From contig NC_079504.1 of assembly GCF_030052815.1 (NCBI RefSeq), forward strand, positions 84,880,249 to 84,944,248: a stretch of 64,000 nucleotides of DNA, read 5' to 3'. Below the pieces are notes generated by a model. That model saw only the letters and a list, made by a program, of their open reading frames with translations, searched no databases and was not told the origin of the DNA. Both the position numbers and the translations under genes were made by a program. This document shows, one piece after another, positions 34,901 to 46,900 of the stretch. This stretch comes from Hevea brasiliensis (lineage: Eukaryota > Streptophyta > Magnoliopsida > Malpighiales > Euphorbiaceae). The stretch's first letter is position 1, and every line of letters starts with the position of its first letter.

Positions 34901-37003
34901 TGAAGGCAGGCATGAAAAACACAAGTTTATACCATTGAATTCAAAAATTTTCACCTAGGGTCACATGCATCATGCAAGATTTATTTTTATCTATTTGATT
35001 TCAATGATAAACAACATATTAAAACTCTTTTAATATGTTTTTGGATCTGTATTTGCCATTTAAGATTTTAAAATTAATCAGATTAATTTTAGAACCCTAG
35101 ATTAAATCAAGAACGATTACACTAACCTCTTGATGCACTGCAGCGTGTCTGCGCCTTTGAGATTCGTCTTCAGGACACCAGATGTTGTCCCTCTAGCTTA
35201 TCCACACCAAGAACACCTATGGCAGCCCTTGAACAGCTTCTAAAGCCTTTTCTATTAATTAAAAATTCAAGTTCTGCCTTTTAAGAGATTAGAGATGTAA
35301 ACAGGACACTAGAAACAATTTCTAGTGTTCTTAATTCAAGAGATTGATGGCTAATCTCTTTGAATTGATGAGAGATGAAGAAGAATAGAGGGAGGGCTGA
35401 AAAATGGTGTGACCAAGGAGTGTGGCTGCTGGTTGTGTTTTATTTTCTCATAACAACACTTAAATAGCTAGGTTAACACATTAAACCCTTGCCACATGTC
35501 ACCCTTTGATTAGCTCTAGGTTTAAGTGACCCAATCACATTGTGCCAAGTGTCAAACCTATATGTAATCTTGATTTTAATCATCTTACATGATTAAAAAG
35601 CATTTGGCAAGCTTATGTGTTATGCCATGTGTCACCATCTCATGGTGCCACATGTCACACTGCAAAAATGACCAAAATGCCCCTGTGTCTTAATTTTGAG
35701 TTCTCAACCCAAAATAATTATTTTTCTTCTTCTAATTAATTTATATCAAATATAAATAAATTAATTAATCTTTATTAATTAATTTCTCATTAATTAAATT
35801 CATATTTAAACACTTTAAATATAAATTTAACTTATATTATACATCCAATAATCTAGATTTGGTTTCAAGTCATGCTAGGGACTTTGCAAACTAATTGCAA
35901 ACCAAACCTATTTAATTAATCAATTAAACTCTTTAATTAATTAATTAAATCATATTTAATTAGGTGATAACTTGTGTATGTGTGTGACTTACTAGGCTCA
36001 TCACTAATTGGCAATGAGACATGATATCAACTCTTAATATCATCAGAACTCTTTCTTACCATAAATGATTTCTCTAAATCATTTTATGAACCTCATTGAC
36101 CATGGTTAACACCTAGCATAGCATGCCATGGCCACCCAATTAGTAATAAGGTTTACCATAAATGAACCTATAATCATATGTTACCATGCACTAGAATCTC
36201 TCTGTTACAAAATCCCAACTCAATTTGAGTCATGGTTTATGTCAAACTCCATTTGCTATGAATATTATGTTCTCTTTTAATTCCAGTTCTTGATTAAAAG
36301 ATTTTCTCATCAGAAACTCTTTTCTGAATAAATCTATCTATCCTGGCCAGGAACTTGAAACATCAAGAACAATTAAATGAACATAGGATTTTATCTCTAT
36401 TTACTTAAGAGGAACAGATTCCATCTTGATCAATACATACCTCCATATATAACTAGTAGGAGCCAACACATGCCCATATACCCATACACAGTACAAGTAT
36501 GAAAGCAGTATCAAACTCAAACTACCTATATACAAGATAACTGTGCTATCTCAGGTCTAAAGATTATCTGCACTGATATGATTTATGACAAAACATTGAC
36601 AAGAGTAAACTCCATGTGCTTGTCATAAGTGTCACTGGTTCGGCCTACTTATCATTTATAAATGCCTATCATGTTTGTCATATGGCATGAGACTCACCAT
36701 TCCATCTTATTTATATCTCATATAAATAACTTGGGAACAAACATGAATACAATCTTTCTGGATAAGTCATGTCCTTATTATGAAGTATCCTCGATTGTGA
36801 ACCTATTTATGATACTTTGTGCTAGAAATATTGTCACTCATATTCTTAACAACTTAAGAATAATATTTCTAACAAAATATCAATGGACCTTTTCTATTAC
36901 AAATAAATATATTATGTAAACGGAAAAGTGGAAATGCCTTTTATTAATAAAAATATATACAAGATACATACTAAATGATATGCTCTAGGGCATACTACTA
37001 ACA
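34901..37003 (-). repeat. CopB 5' LTR (2103 bp)
   Basis: The plus-strand ends are TGAAGGCAGG and CTACTAACA. It is the fullest copia LTR on the left side of the window and the reference for CopA. The TATA position is altered here (TATTTAAG on the minus strand). The antisense 85-codon ORF is at 36662-36919. Confidence 0.93.
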
Positions 37004-37008
37004 ATCTC

Positions 37009-38093
37009 AACCACAGTTGCAAGAAGATTGATGAGAAAAGGCTGTGAAGCTTACCTAGCACACGTGGTTGATACTAGGCAGGCTAAGCTGAATTTGTGTG
37101 ATATACCTATAGTAAGAGACTTCCCAGATGTGTTTCCTGAAGAATTGCCTGGTTTACCACCAGAAAGGGAAGTCGAGTTTGCTATTGAGGTAATATCGGG
37201 TACAACACCAATTTCTATTGCTCCTTATAGGATGGCACCCACTGAATTGAGAGAGTTGAAAATTCAATTATAGGAGTTACTTGATAAGGGGTTCATACGC
37301 CCCAGTGTGTCACCATGGGGAGCTCTGGTGCTATTTGTGAAGAAGAAGGATGGAACCTTGAGATTGTGTATTGATTACCGGCAGTTGAACAAAGTAACTG
37401 TGAAGAATGAATATCCGTTGCTCAGAATTGACGATCTGTTTGATCAGTTAAAGGGAGCTGGTGTATTTTCAAAAATTGATCTCAGATCAGGGTATCATCA
37501 GTTAAGGGTAAAGGATGCAGATGTGTCAAAAATTGCATTTAGAAGCCGGTATGGGCATTATGAATTTCTAGTGATGCCGTTTGGGTTAAAAAAATGCACC
37601 AGCAGCATTTATGGACCTTATGAATCATATCTTCCATCCATACTTAGATCGGTTTTTAGTGGTCTTTATTAATGATATTGTGGTGTATTCCAAGACCAAG
37701 GAAGAACATGATGAACATTTAAGGATTGTTCTGCAAGCCCTGCGAGAAAAGAAGCTGTATGCTAAGCTGTCCAAATGTGACTTCTGGATGAGTGAAATCT
37801 CCTTCCTTGGACACATAGTATCAGCTGAGGGGATTAGAGTGGATCCCAAAAAGATAGAAGCAGTGATGGAATGGAAGCCTCCCAGAAATACAACTGAGGT
37901 CAGAAGTTTCTTGGGGCTAGTTGGTTATTACAGAAGATTTGTGAAAGGATTCTCTCTTATAGCTGCTCCAATGACTAAGTTGTTGCACAAGAATGTGAAA
38001 TTTGGCTAGAATGACAAGTGCCAAGCTAGTTTTGAGAGGCTAAAAGCTATGTTGACAGCAGCATCAGTGTTAACACAGCCAGTGTCGAGAAAA
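37009..38093 (+). pseudogene. GypD reverse transcriptase
   Basis: This continues GypD after CopB. It starts at the protease-RT junction ([19 protein letters not shown]), then ELPGLPPEREVEF, a TAG at 37271, [34 protein letters not shown], and FLVMPFGL, followed by a frameshift near 37590. The active site is FINDIVVYS instead of the FIDD seen in GypE: the first catalytic Asp is Asn, which should abolish activity. [12 protein letters not shown] and [13 protein letters not shown] follow, and a TAG at 38007 ends that stretch. Confidence 0.91.
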
Positions 38094-38530
38094 GACTTTG
38101 TGGTCAATGGTGATGCCTCGCATAATGGGCTAGGGTGTGTATTGATGCAAGAGGGGAAAGTAGTCGCCTATGCTTCCAGGCAGTTAAGACCACATGAACA
38201 GAATTACCTTACTCATGACTTAGAGTTAGCAACAATTATCTTCGCACTGAAGATATGGAGGCATTATTTATATGGTGAAAAACGCTACATATATACAGAC
38301 CACAAAAGTTTGAAATACTTGCCAACCCAGAAGGAGCTCAATCTTAGACAGAGGTGATGGATTGAGTTCCTAAAGTACTATGATTGTGTGATAGATTACC
38401 ATCCTGGGAAGGCAAATGTAGTTGCTGATGCCTTGAGCAGAAAATCCATCACAGCTTTAGGATCACTAAATGCCTGTCTGTCTTTAGCTCAAGATAGAGT
38501 TATTTTGGCTGAGTTACAAGTGAAGCCATA
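38094..38530 (+). pseudogene. GypD RNase H
   Basis: [20 protein letters not shown] contains the first catalytic Asp, with the preceding YS changed to [23 protein letters not shown] keeps the Glu, and [12 protein letters not shown] keeps the next Asp. A TGA at 38355 follows NLRQR, and the connection to integrase reads on (DALSRKS region) to a TAG near 38540. Confidence 0.88.
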
Positions 38531-38569
38531 CCTGCTACAGTAGATACAAGATGGGCAGAAGACAGATGA

Positions 38570-39860
38570 AAAATTAAGGGCTATTGTGGGTAAAATTTTA
38601 GAAGGGAAAGAAACTGATTATGAGGTGAAAGCAGATGGATGTTTGTATTACAGAGGAAGAGAGTGTGTATCAGATGATGGGGAACTGAAGACTAGCATTC
38701 TGAAAGAAGCACACACTAGTGTTTATGCTATGCACCCAGGAAGCACAAAAATGTATAATGATTTGAAGCCTCATTATTGGTGGCCTGGTATGAAGAAGGA
38801 TATAGCTGACTATGTGACTAAGTGTTTGACATGTCAGCAAGTTAAAGCAGAACATCAAGTTCCATCGGGATTGCTACAGCCTATAAGCATACCTGAATGG
38901 AAATGGGACCGGGTCACTATGGATTTTGTTAGTGGTCTACCTCTCACCCAGAAGAAGCATGATGCAGTATGGGTAATAGTGGACAGATTGATAAACTCAG
39001 CACATTTTCTGCCAGTTAGGACTGACTACTCACTGGAGAAGCTAGCAGAATTGTATATCAGTGAGATTGTTAGACTGCATGGAATCCCACTTTCCATCAT
39101 ATTTGACCGAGACCTAAGGTTTACATCGATATTTTGGAAAAAGTTGCAAGAAGCCTTGGGCACACAACTCCGTTTTAGCATGGCTTTTCATCCTCAGACG
39201 GATGGACAGTCAGAACGAGTAATCCAGGTAAACCTAGAACCTAATTGAATTTTCACAATTTACAAATTGAAATGATAGTAACAATGTGAATTATGTAATA
39301 AATCCTAAAGGATATGCTGAGGAGTTGTGTCATTGACTTTGAAGGGAGTTGGGATAGATATCTCCTACTAGCAGAATTTGCATATAACAATAGCTACCAA
39401 GCTAGTATTCAAATGGCCCCATATGAAGCACCGTATGGGAGGAAGTGTAGAACCCCCATATGTTGGACTGAATTGAGCGAAGATAAGCTAGTAGGACCAG
39501 ACCTAGTGAAACAGACTGAGGAGAAAGTGAAAATAATCAAAGCAAATTTGAAGGTTGCCTCAGATAGATAGAAATCTTATGCCGACTTGAAGAGAAAAGA
39601 GATAGAGTATGCAGTTGGCGATAATGTGTTTCTCAAAGTCTCACCGTGGAAGAAAGTACTGAGATTTGAAAGAAAGGGTAAGTTAAGCCCTAGGTTCATT
39701 AGCCCATATGAAGTTATTGAACGTGTGGGACCAGTAGCCTATCGACTATCTTTACCACCAGAGCTGGATAAAATTCATAATGTATTCCATGTTTCTATGC
39801 TAAGAAGATACCGCTCAGACCCTTCACATGTTATCTCCATGGAAGAGATTGAAATCCAAC
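38570..39860 (+). pseudogene. GypD integrase
   Basis: Open from 38586 to 39248. HHCC region HPGSTKMYNDLKPHYWW and [14 protein letters not shown] core with Asp in VTMDFVSGL, the second Asp in IFDRDLRF, and the Glu in QSERV just before the intron-like segment 39228-39301. The C-terminal part at 39302-39860 has RSCVIDFEGSWDRYLLLAEF, one TAG near 39570, and PRFISPYEVIERVGPVAYRL with the HNVFHVSMLRRY motif. It is more complete than in GypE. Confidence 0.9.
39228..39301 (+). other. candidate 74-nt intron in GypD integrase (acceptor lost)
   Basis: It starts GTAAAC after CAG, as in GypE, with the same length of 74 nt and the same flanking codons. The end is ATAA in place of GATAG, so the AG acceptor is mutated here. 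It contains an in-frame TGA (39246-39248) that ends the upstream open stretch. Removal restores the frame between the two integrase halves. Confidence 0.6.
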
Positions 39861-40062
39861 CGGACTTGACATAGACAGAAGAACCTATACAGATCCTAGC
39901 TCAGGAAGTGAAGGAACTGAGAAATAAACAAATTCCACTGCTGAAAGTACTTTGGAGGCACCATAATACCGAGGAGGCAACTTGGAAAAGTGAAGAGATG
40001 ATGAGGCAACAGTTCCCTCAACTGTTTGCATCAGGTAAATTTCGAGGACGAAATTTTTATTA
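39861..40062 (+). pseudogene. GypD chromodomain end of integrase
   Basis: It continues directly from the integrase: a TAG at about 39872 after QPDLT, then EPIQILAQEVKELRNK and the chromodomain hallmark KVLWRHHNTEEATWK. The family stop TAG overlaps the start of the polypurine tract. Probable role: chromatin targeting of integration. Confidence 0.82.
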
Positions 40063-40074
40063 GAGGGGAAGAGT
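40061..40074 (+). promoter_or_regulatory. GypD polypurine tract
   Basis: TAGAGGGGAAGAGT sits immediately before the 3' LTR and is identical to the GypE tract. Its first three bases include the pol stop codon. Confidence 0.9.
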
Positions 40075-42070
40075 TGTAACATCCTCACTTTAGCTAGTCA
40101 AATGATCTCTTTGTTAGATGACCGATGTCGATCCGAGCAGCTAGAATGTTTGAAATTATAATTAGACTAAAGTGATGACTTATAAAGAAACTAAATAATG
40201 CTCATAAAAATCAAGAAAAATTTATAGGAATGAAATACACTAAGGTTAAACGAGCCCAAACCCTAGGGATGAGTAACCCGAAGGGGAAGTGACGGTGAAG
40301 GCCGTTAGCAATCCTAAATCCAGAGAAAACTTTATAAAATAATTTTGGAGACCTCAGGGAAGGATTATTGGGGTTCCCATGATAATAGAATGTTAAGAAA
40401 ACACCAGAAAAATTTAATCAATCGGTACACACAATTTTAGCTCGTCAAGCCAAATGGAGGGCATTTTGTTCATTTCGTCTTCAGAGAGGATTTTTTTACC
40501 AACTTGTCCATTTATGTAAGTGAATTATATGACATAAAATATGAATAAATATTGTTAAAAATTTAATTGAAATTAAGTAGACAAGAAAAGAAAAGAAAAT
40601 GAAAAGAAAATGGGATTTATTACTTCATGCTTATGTAAGCAAGAGGTAATTAAAAAGGATGGCCAATCAAATTAAAGAAGGGCAATTAAAATATATTAAA
40701 GGATAAAGAAAAGAAGCAAAACTCTAGAAAATTGCAGCAGCCACTCTTTCTTCTTCTCTTGCCGTCCCATACCTCTCCCTCACTCCACCATTTTTAAGTT
40801 AACAAGCTCCCTTCCCTTAGTCCTCTCTCAACAAAACCCTAACCTAGCAACATAAAATCTTGGTATTTCATATTGGTAAAGCTCTTGGGAGCAAAAAGAA
40901 ATCAAAAGGAAGAGTTCTTGCAAGCCTTGGATTAGCTTCATTAGAGGTTAGTGACTAAATTGATTTTTATCTTTCAATTCATGTTGAAGGAGTGGTAATT
41001 GATGCAAATTTGCAAGAAAATTAAGTAAACATCATGTGTATGTCTTGCTTAAAAACTCTAGCAGCCTTGAACTTAGTATGGTTTTGAAGAATTCTTAGAA
41101 TTAAAATGGTATTGTGGCTGCCCTTAACATTAATCTATTGGTTAGGATAGTGAAAGGTAAGTGAATACAAGTTTTGAGATGGTTGAGCTAGGGTTTGAGC
41201 ATGAAATTGAGACTTGTTCATGTATTTGGTGAAAGAGAGTTTTAATGGTCAATTATTGACCATTTGGCTGTGTGTGAATCAGAAATGAAATGGTTTGTAT
41301 AGTGGGAATTTAAGTTAGTGTGGCTGCCCTTGGTGACCTGCAGGACTGGCCATGAGTCCAGCAGGTTTGGGTAGCAATAACTGGAGTTGTAGAGGTTCAA
41401 TTGGTGCAAGGCTAATTAGACATGAAACTAGACACATAATGGCACAACTTGGTGAAGAAACCATGCCCAGAAAACTAAACCAAGTTGACCTAAAGATTGC
41501 CCTAATCCGTGTGACCTGCAATCTGCTTGGGTAAAATAACAAAATGAATAGTGTTTAGTCATTTAGTCATAACTCAATGTAGAAAGGTCCAATTGACCTG
41601 AAATTTTACCAACAACAAGCTGAGATATAGACCTACAACTTTCATGAGGAAACCTAATCCAAATTATGACCATAACATATTCATGTTATTGAAGTTTTCT
41701 GTATATTATGTTGAAATTGAAATGTTGAGAAATATTCATGAATGTGCTTCAAGTGATGATGTGAACAGAAAAATTCTAAAAATAGTGTTTAGATTTTGAG
41801 ATTGAGTTGAGATGTGTGTATAATGGAGTTCTGGATTTGAAAATTATATTGGAAGTGTCTTTTAAATAGGTTCAGAAGAACTGCTTTTCCAATTTATAGC
41901 CGGCATTCTGCCGGATTTTCTATAAAATTTGTGAAAAAATTTAGATTAATTAAAATTGTAAATTAATGAATTAAAAAGGGTAAATTGTAATAGAAATGTG
42001 AATTGGTGCTTCAGCACACTGTGTGACATATCTTGCTCGGCTACACTGTAGACGGGTAAGGGGTGTCACA
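40075..42070 (+). repeat. GypD 3' LTR with internal deletion (1996 bp)
   Basis: It starts TGTAACATCCTC and ends GGGGTGTCACA. It follows the 5' LTR but lacks 1156 bp: ...CATAACATATT joins CATGTTATTGAAG near 41683. The joined ends share a few bases (TTCA), as expected for an illegitimate deletion. Confidence 0.93.
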
Positions 42071-42075
42071 GGTTG

Positions 42076-42168
42076 ATTTTGGATCAAACAACATAAATAC
42101 TTCTTGATCAGAGATAAAGAATGTACCGGCTACTACATCGAAAGTCTCAGCCTCTTCTCCTTTTCTCA
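42076..42168 (-). pseudogene. GypC protease, N-terminal part
   Basis: Minus strand, just after gag. VVAGTFFISDQEVFMLFDPKST carries the active-site Asp (D-P-K, where the family has D-x-G, so the Gly is lost). GypD is inserted at 42071, three codons later, and the protein continues at 7453. Confidence 0.83.
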
Positions 42169-43403
42169 TCATATAAACTCTGGCTGAAGCACTTCCTTGT
42201 GCTGACTGACCAACAGTACCCTAACCGCCTGAAGCATGGCCTCTACCTCTGCCTCTTCCTCTACCAACCGGTTATGAACATCTAGGAGCAGGACTTTGAA
42301 TATATCCTTTTGCAGTCGTAGGAGCTGGACCGAATATAGGAGCACTAGTGCAGTCCTTAACAAGATGGCCCTTGCCTCCACAATTAAAGCAGTTGCCCAA
42401 TAGCATTCTCCCCCATGAATCTTGCCACATGTCTCATAGGGGTGGGCAGGATATGAACCCCTGGTCGACTGCTGACCAGATCTAGGGGTCTCTGTTCAGA
42501 GAATCTACCCCTTTCAAACCTTCCACCTCTACCTCTGCTAGGTCCCCTAAATTTCTTCTTCTTTCTAGATGTACCACTAGGACTTTGCTCTAGTGACTGT
42601 TCCCCTTTATCTTTCCCTGATTTCTCAGTCTTCTTTGATTTCTCTTTTACTGGGGTCACTTTTGATTCAATTCTTTCCAACTCAAGTGCCTGAGAGATGA
42701 GCTCTGAGAAATTACTATGTCTAAATCCCACAACTTGCATCCGTAGGTTGGGCTTCAAACCCGTCTCAAATCTCTTGCACTCTTCCTTGCTGGTAGAAAG
42801 AAGACTCCCAGCATAGTGGCTTAAGTGGGAGAACTCACTCTCATATTCTACCACTGTTCTGTTACCTTGCTTCAAACTCAGAAATTCTTGTAGTTTCTGA
42901 TCCACATATGCATCTGGGATATATTTCTGTCTGAATTCTCTGATGAAATCTTCCCAGGTCAGTACTGGTGGTTCAACCAAGCTGTGGGGGATGGTCTTCC
43001 ACCAATTATATGCATCCCCTTGCAGTAGTGACATGGAGTATTCAAATTTCAACTCATCTGGGAAGTGCAGCTTCTTGAATACTCTGTCCATTCTCTCTAG
43101 CCACTGCTCTGCATCTAAAGGGTCTACTGTACCCTTAAATTTCATAGCCCCATACTTTAACAACTTGTCATACTGTCTGGCTGGAGGCTGTGGTTGTATC
43201 ACAGGTGTCTGGGGTGGAGATTGAGCCGGTATACCCGCAGCCATTTGTTGAAACATTACTGCTATCTGCTGTGCGAACTGTGTAGGAAACTGCGGCATTT
43301 GTGGGGTTGGTGCCACTGACCCACTGACATTTTGTAGAGCTGGGGCTTCCCCTTATGCCTCAACTTCAACAGATTGCTCAACTGAGCGATCCCCTTCTTC
43401 CAT
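42169..43403 (-). pseudogene. GypC gag
   Basis: Minus strand. The likely start is at 43403 (MEEGDRSVEQSVEVEA), with one stop (TAA near 43353) before the 310-codon open stretch 42384-43316. That stretch has a Gln/Pro-rich N-terminus, the capsid core (AEQWLERMDRVFKKL, DAYNWWKTI, WEDFIREFRQKYIP), a Lys/Ser-rich linker and an Arg/Gly-rich GPSRGRGGRFERGRF segment. The CCHC knuckle CFNCGGKGHLVKDC lies at about 42345-42395 in a shifted frame. Gag differs clearly from GypD/GypE, so GypC is another family. Confidence 0.9.
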
Positions 43404-43570
43404 AACAGTCTGGAGTAGGATATCTCCTGAACAAGTAACACATGGAGATTTTCCTCCGTTAGTTCATATTTATGATGTAATGCACTGTATGTAACAAATA
43501 AGGACATTGAGCAGTTGTACTTAACAAGAAAAGACACAAATTCATAAATAAAACATACTTTAAAAAATTT

Positions 43571-43582
43571 GCTCTGATACCA
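43571..43582 (-). promoter_or_regulatory. GypC primer-binding site, initiator tRNA-Met type
   Basis: On the minus strand TGGTATCAGAGC lies 8 bp after the LTR end (spacer TGTTTTAG), slightly longer than in GypD/GypE. Confidence 0.9.
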
Positions 43583-43590
43583 CTAAAACA

Positions 43591-43920
43591 TGTCACACCT
43601 TACCCCCTCTGTAAGGTATAACATGATCCCGTAGAATACCTAATGAACTACCAAACGTCACCTACTAATAACTCATTAAATACCCTACAAGGGATTTTAA
43701 AGTCATTTTCTTACTTTTTAAAAGTGGTGAGCATTTTCTAATAGGTATTAAAACATTTAATTAGAGTTTGAAAACTAGTTAAAATTTTTATCCCTTTTTA
43801 TTTTTCCGTAAATTTTAAAAAAATTCCAGCAGAGTGTCATCTGTATTTTGATAAAACAGTTCTTCAAATACCTGTAAAAGACACTTCCAATGATTTATCT
43901 TATCAACTCAACAACTTCAA
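43591..43920 (-). repeat. GypC 5' LTR, inner part
   Basis: On the minus strand this is the LTR end (...GGTAAGGTGTGACA at 43591). It matches the end of GypA LTR at 2870-2987. It is interrupted at 43920 by SoloG and continues at 47529. Confidence 0.9.
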
Positions 43921-46900
43921 TGTAACACCCTCCCGGTAGCAACTCCGTACATTCTACTGTTCCGGTGACCGGTGTCGGTCCGGACAGCTAGAACGTTCAG
44001 AAAAATATTTAAACTAAAGTGAGGAACCATAATTAACTCAAATATTAATAAGAAAAATTTAGTAAAAATTTTAGAAATAAAATACAACCAAGTCAAATGA
44101 GCCGGTGCCCAAGCGATGGGTAACCGGAGAGAAATTGCGGTTCTATAGCGAGGAGCCCTAGACAGGGAAAAATTCATGAAATAATTTTTGGGACTTCAGA
44201 GAAGGGTCATTGAGGTTCCTATGGCATTAGAATGCCAAGAAAATATTTAGAAAATTTTTTCAATCGGTACAGACAATTTTGACCCGTTAAGCCAAACGAA
44301 GGGCATTTTGGTCATTTCGCCTTCAGAGACGATTTTTGGCCGACTTGTCCAGTTGAGTAAATAATTATTATGATCTAAAATATGAATAAATATTAGTAAA
44401 AATTTAATTAGAAATGAGTTAAAGAAAGAAGAAAGAAAAATCAAATAAAAAGGCATTAATGACATAAGCTTGATGTAATTAGAACCCCTTAGCCAATCAA
44501 ATTAAAGGAAGACATTTATAATACCTAAATGGGCAGAAAAAGAAGACCATTTTAGAGAATTTTCTGCAGCTACTCTTCTTCCCCAATAAAACGTTTCATG
44601 CTTCTCTTTTCCCTTCTCCATTTTCATGCTTACAAAGCTTGAATCCACACCCTTTCTCACCTCAAAACCCTAAGTTATCTTCACTAAAATTAATCCACAC
44701 ACCCTAAGGAAGCTTTTGGCAGCCAAGAAGAGGAAAGAAAGTGAAGGTTTAACAAGTTGGGAATTTTATCAAATAAGGTTAGTGCATATTAACTTCCTAA
44801 TCTTGTTTACTTATTGAAATTTAGTTTGAATATGAATAAATAATTAAGAAATTGAAGAAAATCATGTGTGAAATTGAGAAGCAAATTTTGGCCAGAACTT
44901 ATAGGATGAGGAATTGATGAGTTTTATTGGGCTAACACCTAAATACAAGCTTAGATAGTGACATATGAATGATTGATGACCTTAATTGGGATGTGTTGCA
45001 TGATTCATGGATTGGAAGCTAGGGTTTTGAGAAGTGAAATTTGGATTTAGCTTATGAAATTGTGAAAGAACATTATAAGGGTCAATTAGTGACCATTTTA
45101 GGTATGTTGACCATGAATTGGACTGAAAAATAGTATAGCCAAGTGAATGTGTAGGCTGCCTTGTTAGTGCAGCAGAGTGACTGAAAATTCAGTCCACTTG
45201 GACTGCCATAACTTGGGCTGTGTTAGTCCAATTGATGTTTGGCTAATTGGACATGAAACTAGGCTTATAATGGCACATTTTTTCTGAAGAAACCATGCCC
45301 AAAAGACCAAAGCAAGAGGACCAAAAATTGGCCCCAATCCAGATACCACAAAGCGGCCCCTCTGAGAATGACCAAATGAGCGATGAATTGTTCATTTGGC
45401 CATAACTCACTGTAGAATGGTCAAATTGACCTGAAAGTTTTACAGCAACAAGATATGATATAGAAAAACAACTTTTATGAAGAATATTACCCCAAATTAT
45501 GCCATTAACCCATTCAAATTGTTGGGCAAAGTTAAGTTATCAAACCTGCAACTCTGCAGATTTTCACTTGAGCAGTAATGTTTGGATGACTATAACTCTC
45601 TCTAGAAAACTCAGATTTAGGCGATTCTTGAACCGATGAAAACCTAAGGCATAGTAGAACATTTCATATGAAGAAATTTAGGCCAAATTATGAACTTAAC
45701 TTGATCAAATTACTGACCAAAGTTGGACCAAAATCTGCCAAAACCCAAAAGTGCAGCATGAGCGATTGCACGTGAGCGATAAACTTATTTTGGCCATAAC
45801 TTGAGCTACAAAACTCCAAATGGAGTGATTGAAAAAGGAAATTCAACTAGACAAAATAAGGAACAACTTTCATGTTTACCATTTCCTCAAATTCCCACTG
45901 TAAAAATAACAAATGTAACAGTAAAGATGAAGCACCAAATCTGAAAATTTTGTTCAATTAGCATTAAGCTTAGAAATGGTATTGGCAATCAATACCAACA
46001 AGTTTTAAATACAAAATGTGGTATGTTTGGGGTGTTAAAATCAATACACCTATTTTCTATCCAAAAGTCAACATTTTTGTTGACCAATAAGGTGAATAGT
46101 GACACCAAAACCAAAAATTGGCAATTTTGCCAAAATGACCTAAACTTTGAGAAAGTGACCAAAACCAACAAGTTTTGAATACAAAATGTGGTATGTTGGG
46201 AGTACTAAAACCAATGTACCTATTGTTTATGCAAAAGTCAACATTTTAGTTGACTAATAAAATGAATAGTGACATGAAAACTTGAAATTCAAAAATTGTG
46301 AAACTTAAAAGTGCAAAATGCCCTAGTAGGCCTAATGTGATTGGTTTGGATAGGTTGGCATGCCAATAGGGTATTGTTTTAGCAGTACTGCGAAAGGCTT
46401 TATGCCTGTATTCATGGCTTTATGCCCGTATTCATGGCTTTTATGCCCGTATTCATGGCTTTTATGCCGATTATGTGATATCATGGCTTTTTAGCCATAC
46501 TGACTGCATACATGGTTGACGTTCTGCGTCCCATGGTATGACGGCCCGAGGCACCGCGGTGTCCAGTGCCAACGACCCGTTATCTAGTCCAGTCGTCCAG
46601 TATAGGTTACTTGGGCATGGAAAAGTATAACTATGATTGAACTGATCATTAAAGAAAATACGAAAATTAAGTATCAGGAATGATTACCAAAAATACAAAG
46701 AAGCTCAAGATCATGAAGAAAATAATTAACGAAATGCATGAAGAAGTTAATATCATAAAACATGAATAGCCCTCGACTAAACAATAAGTTAGTAATTATT
46801 CATTTATTATGAACACAATAGCAAGGAAATTATTATTTTTATTTGCATATTGTATTTTCTTGTATTATTGGCACCACTAAGCTTTATGCTTAGCGCGTCG

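Larger units (their letters stand above)
27754..37003 (-). mobile_element. CopB: Ty1/copia element inserted in GypD
   Basis: This is a complete structure of 9250 bp on the minus strand. 5' LTR 37003-34901, PBS 34898-34887, a long leader with a repeat array, gag, integrase, RT, RNase H, PPT and 3' LTR 29546-27754. The target duplication ATCTC is at 27749-27753 and 37004-37008. The domain order (integrase before RT) defines copia. By eye the RNase H end (TDSDFQSDIDDRKSTS) resembles the Angela/BARE group, which is tentative. The protease is deleted and stops are common, so it is inactive. Confidence 0.94.
7454..42070 (+). mobile_element. GypD: Ty3/gypsy chromovirus, split by GypE and CopB
   Basis: This unit has both LTRs (7454-10605 and 40075-42070), an initiator-Met PBS and a polypurine tract. 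Gag, protease, RT, RNase H, integrase and chromodomain follow in order on the plus strand. The flanking 5-bp duplication GGTTG (7449-7453, 42071-42075) proves the two distant LTRs belong together. The internal region is broken by GypE at 11105-26450 and CopB at 27754-37003; without them and their extra duplications it is close to 10 kb. The chromodomain and long LTRs suggest the Tekay/Del clade (inference). Many stops and frameshifts make it inactive. GypD and GypE are the same family internally. Confidence 0.93.

Noticed and set aside
42169..42381. 70-codon ORF at the end of GypC gag
   Set aside because: It reads the zinc-knuckle region in the wrong frame; the CCHC motif is in another frame of the same strand.
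40075..43920. Envelope-like ORF after integrase
   Set aside because: In all gypsy units the chromodomain end is followed within a few bases by the polypurine tract, leaving no room for an extra gene.
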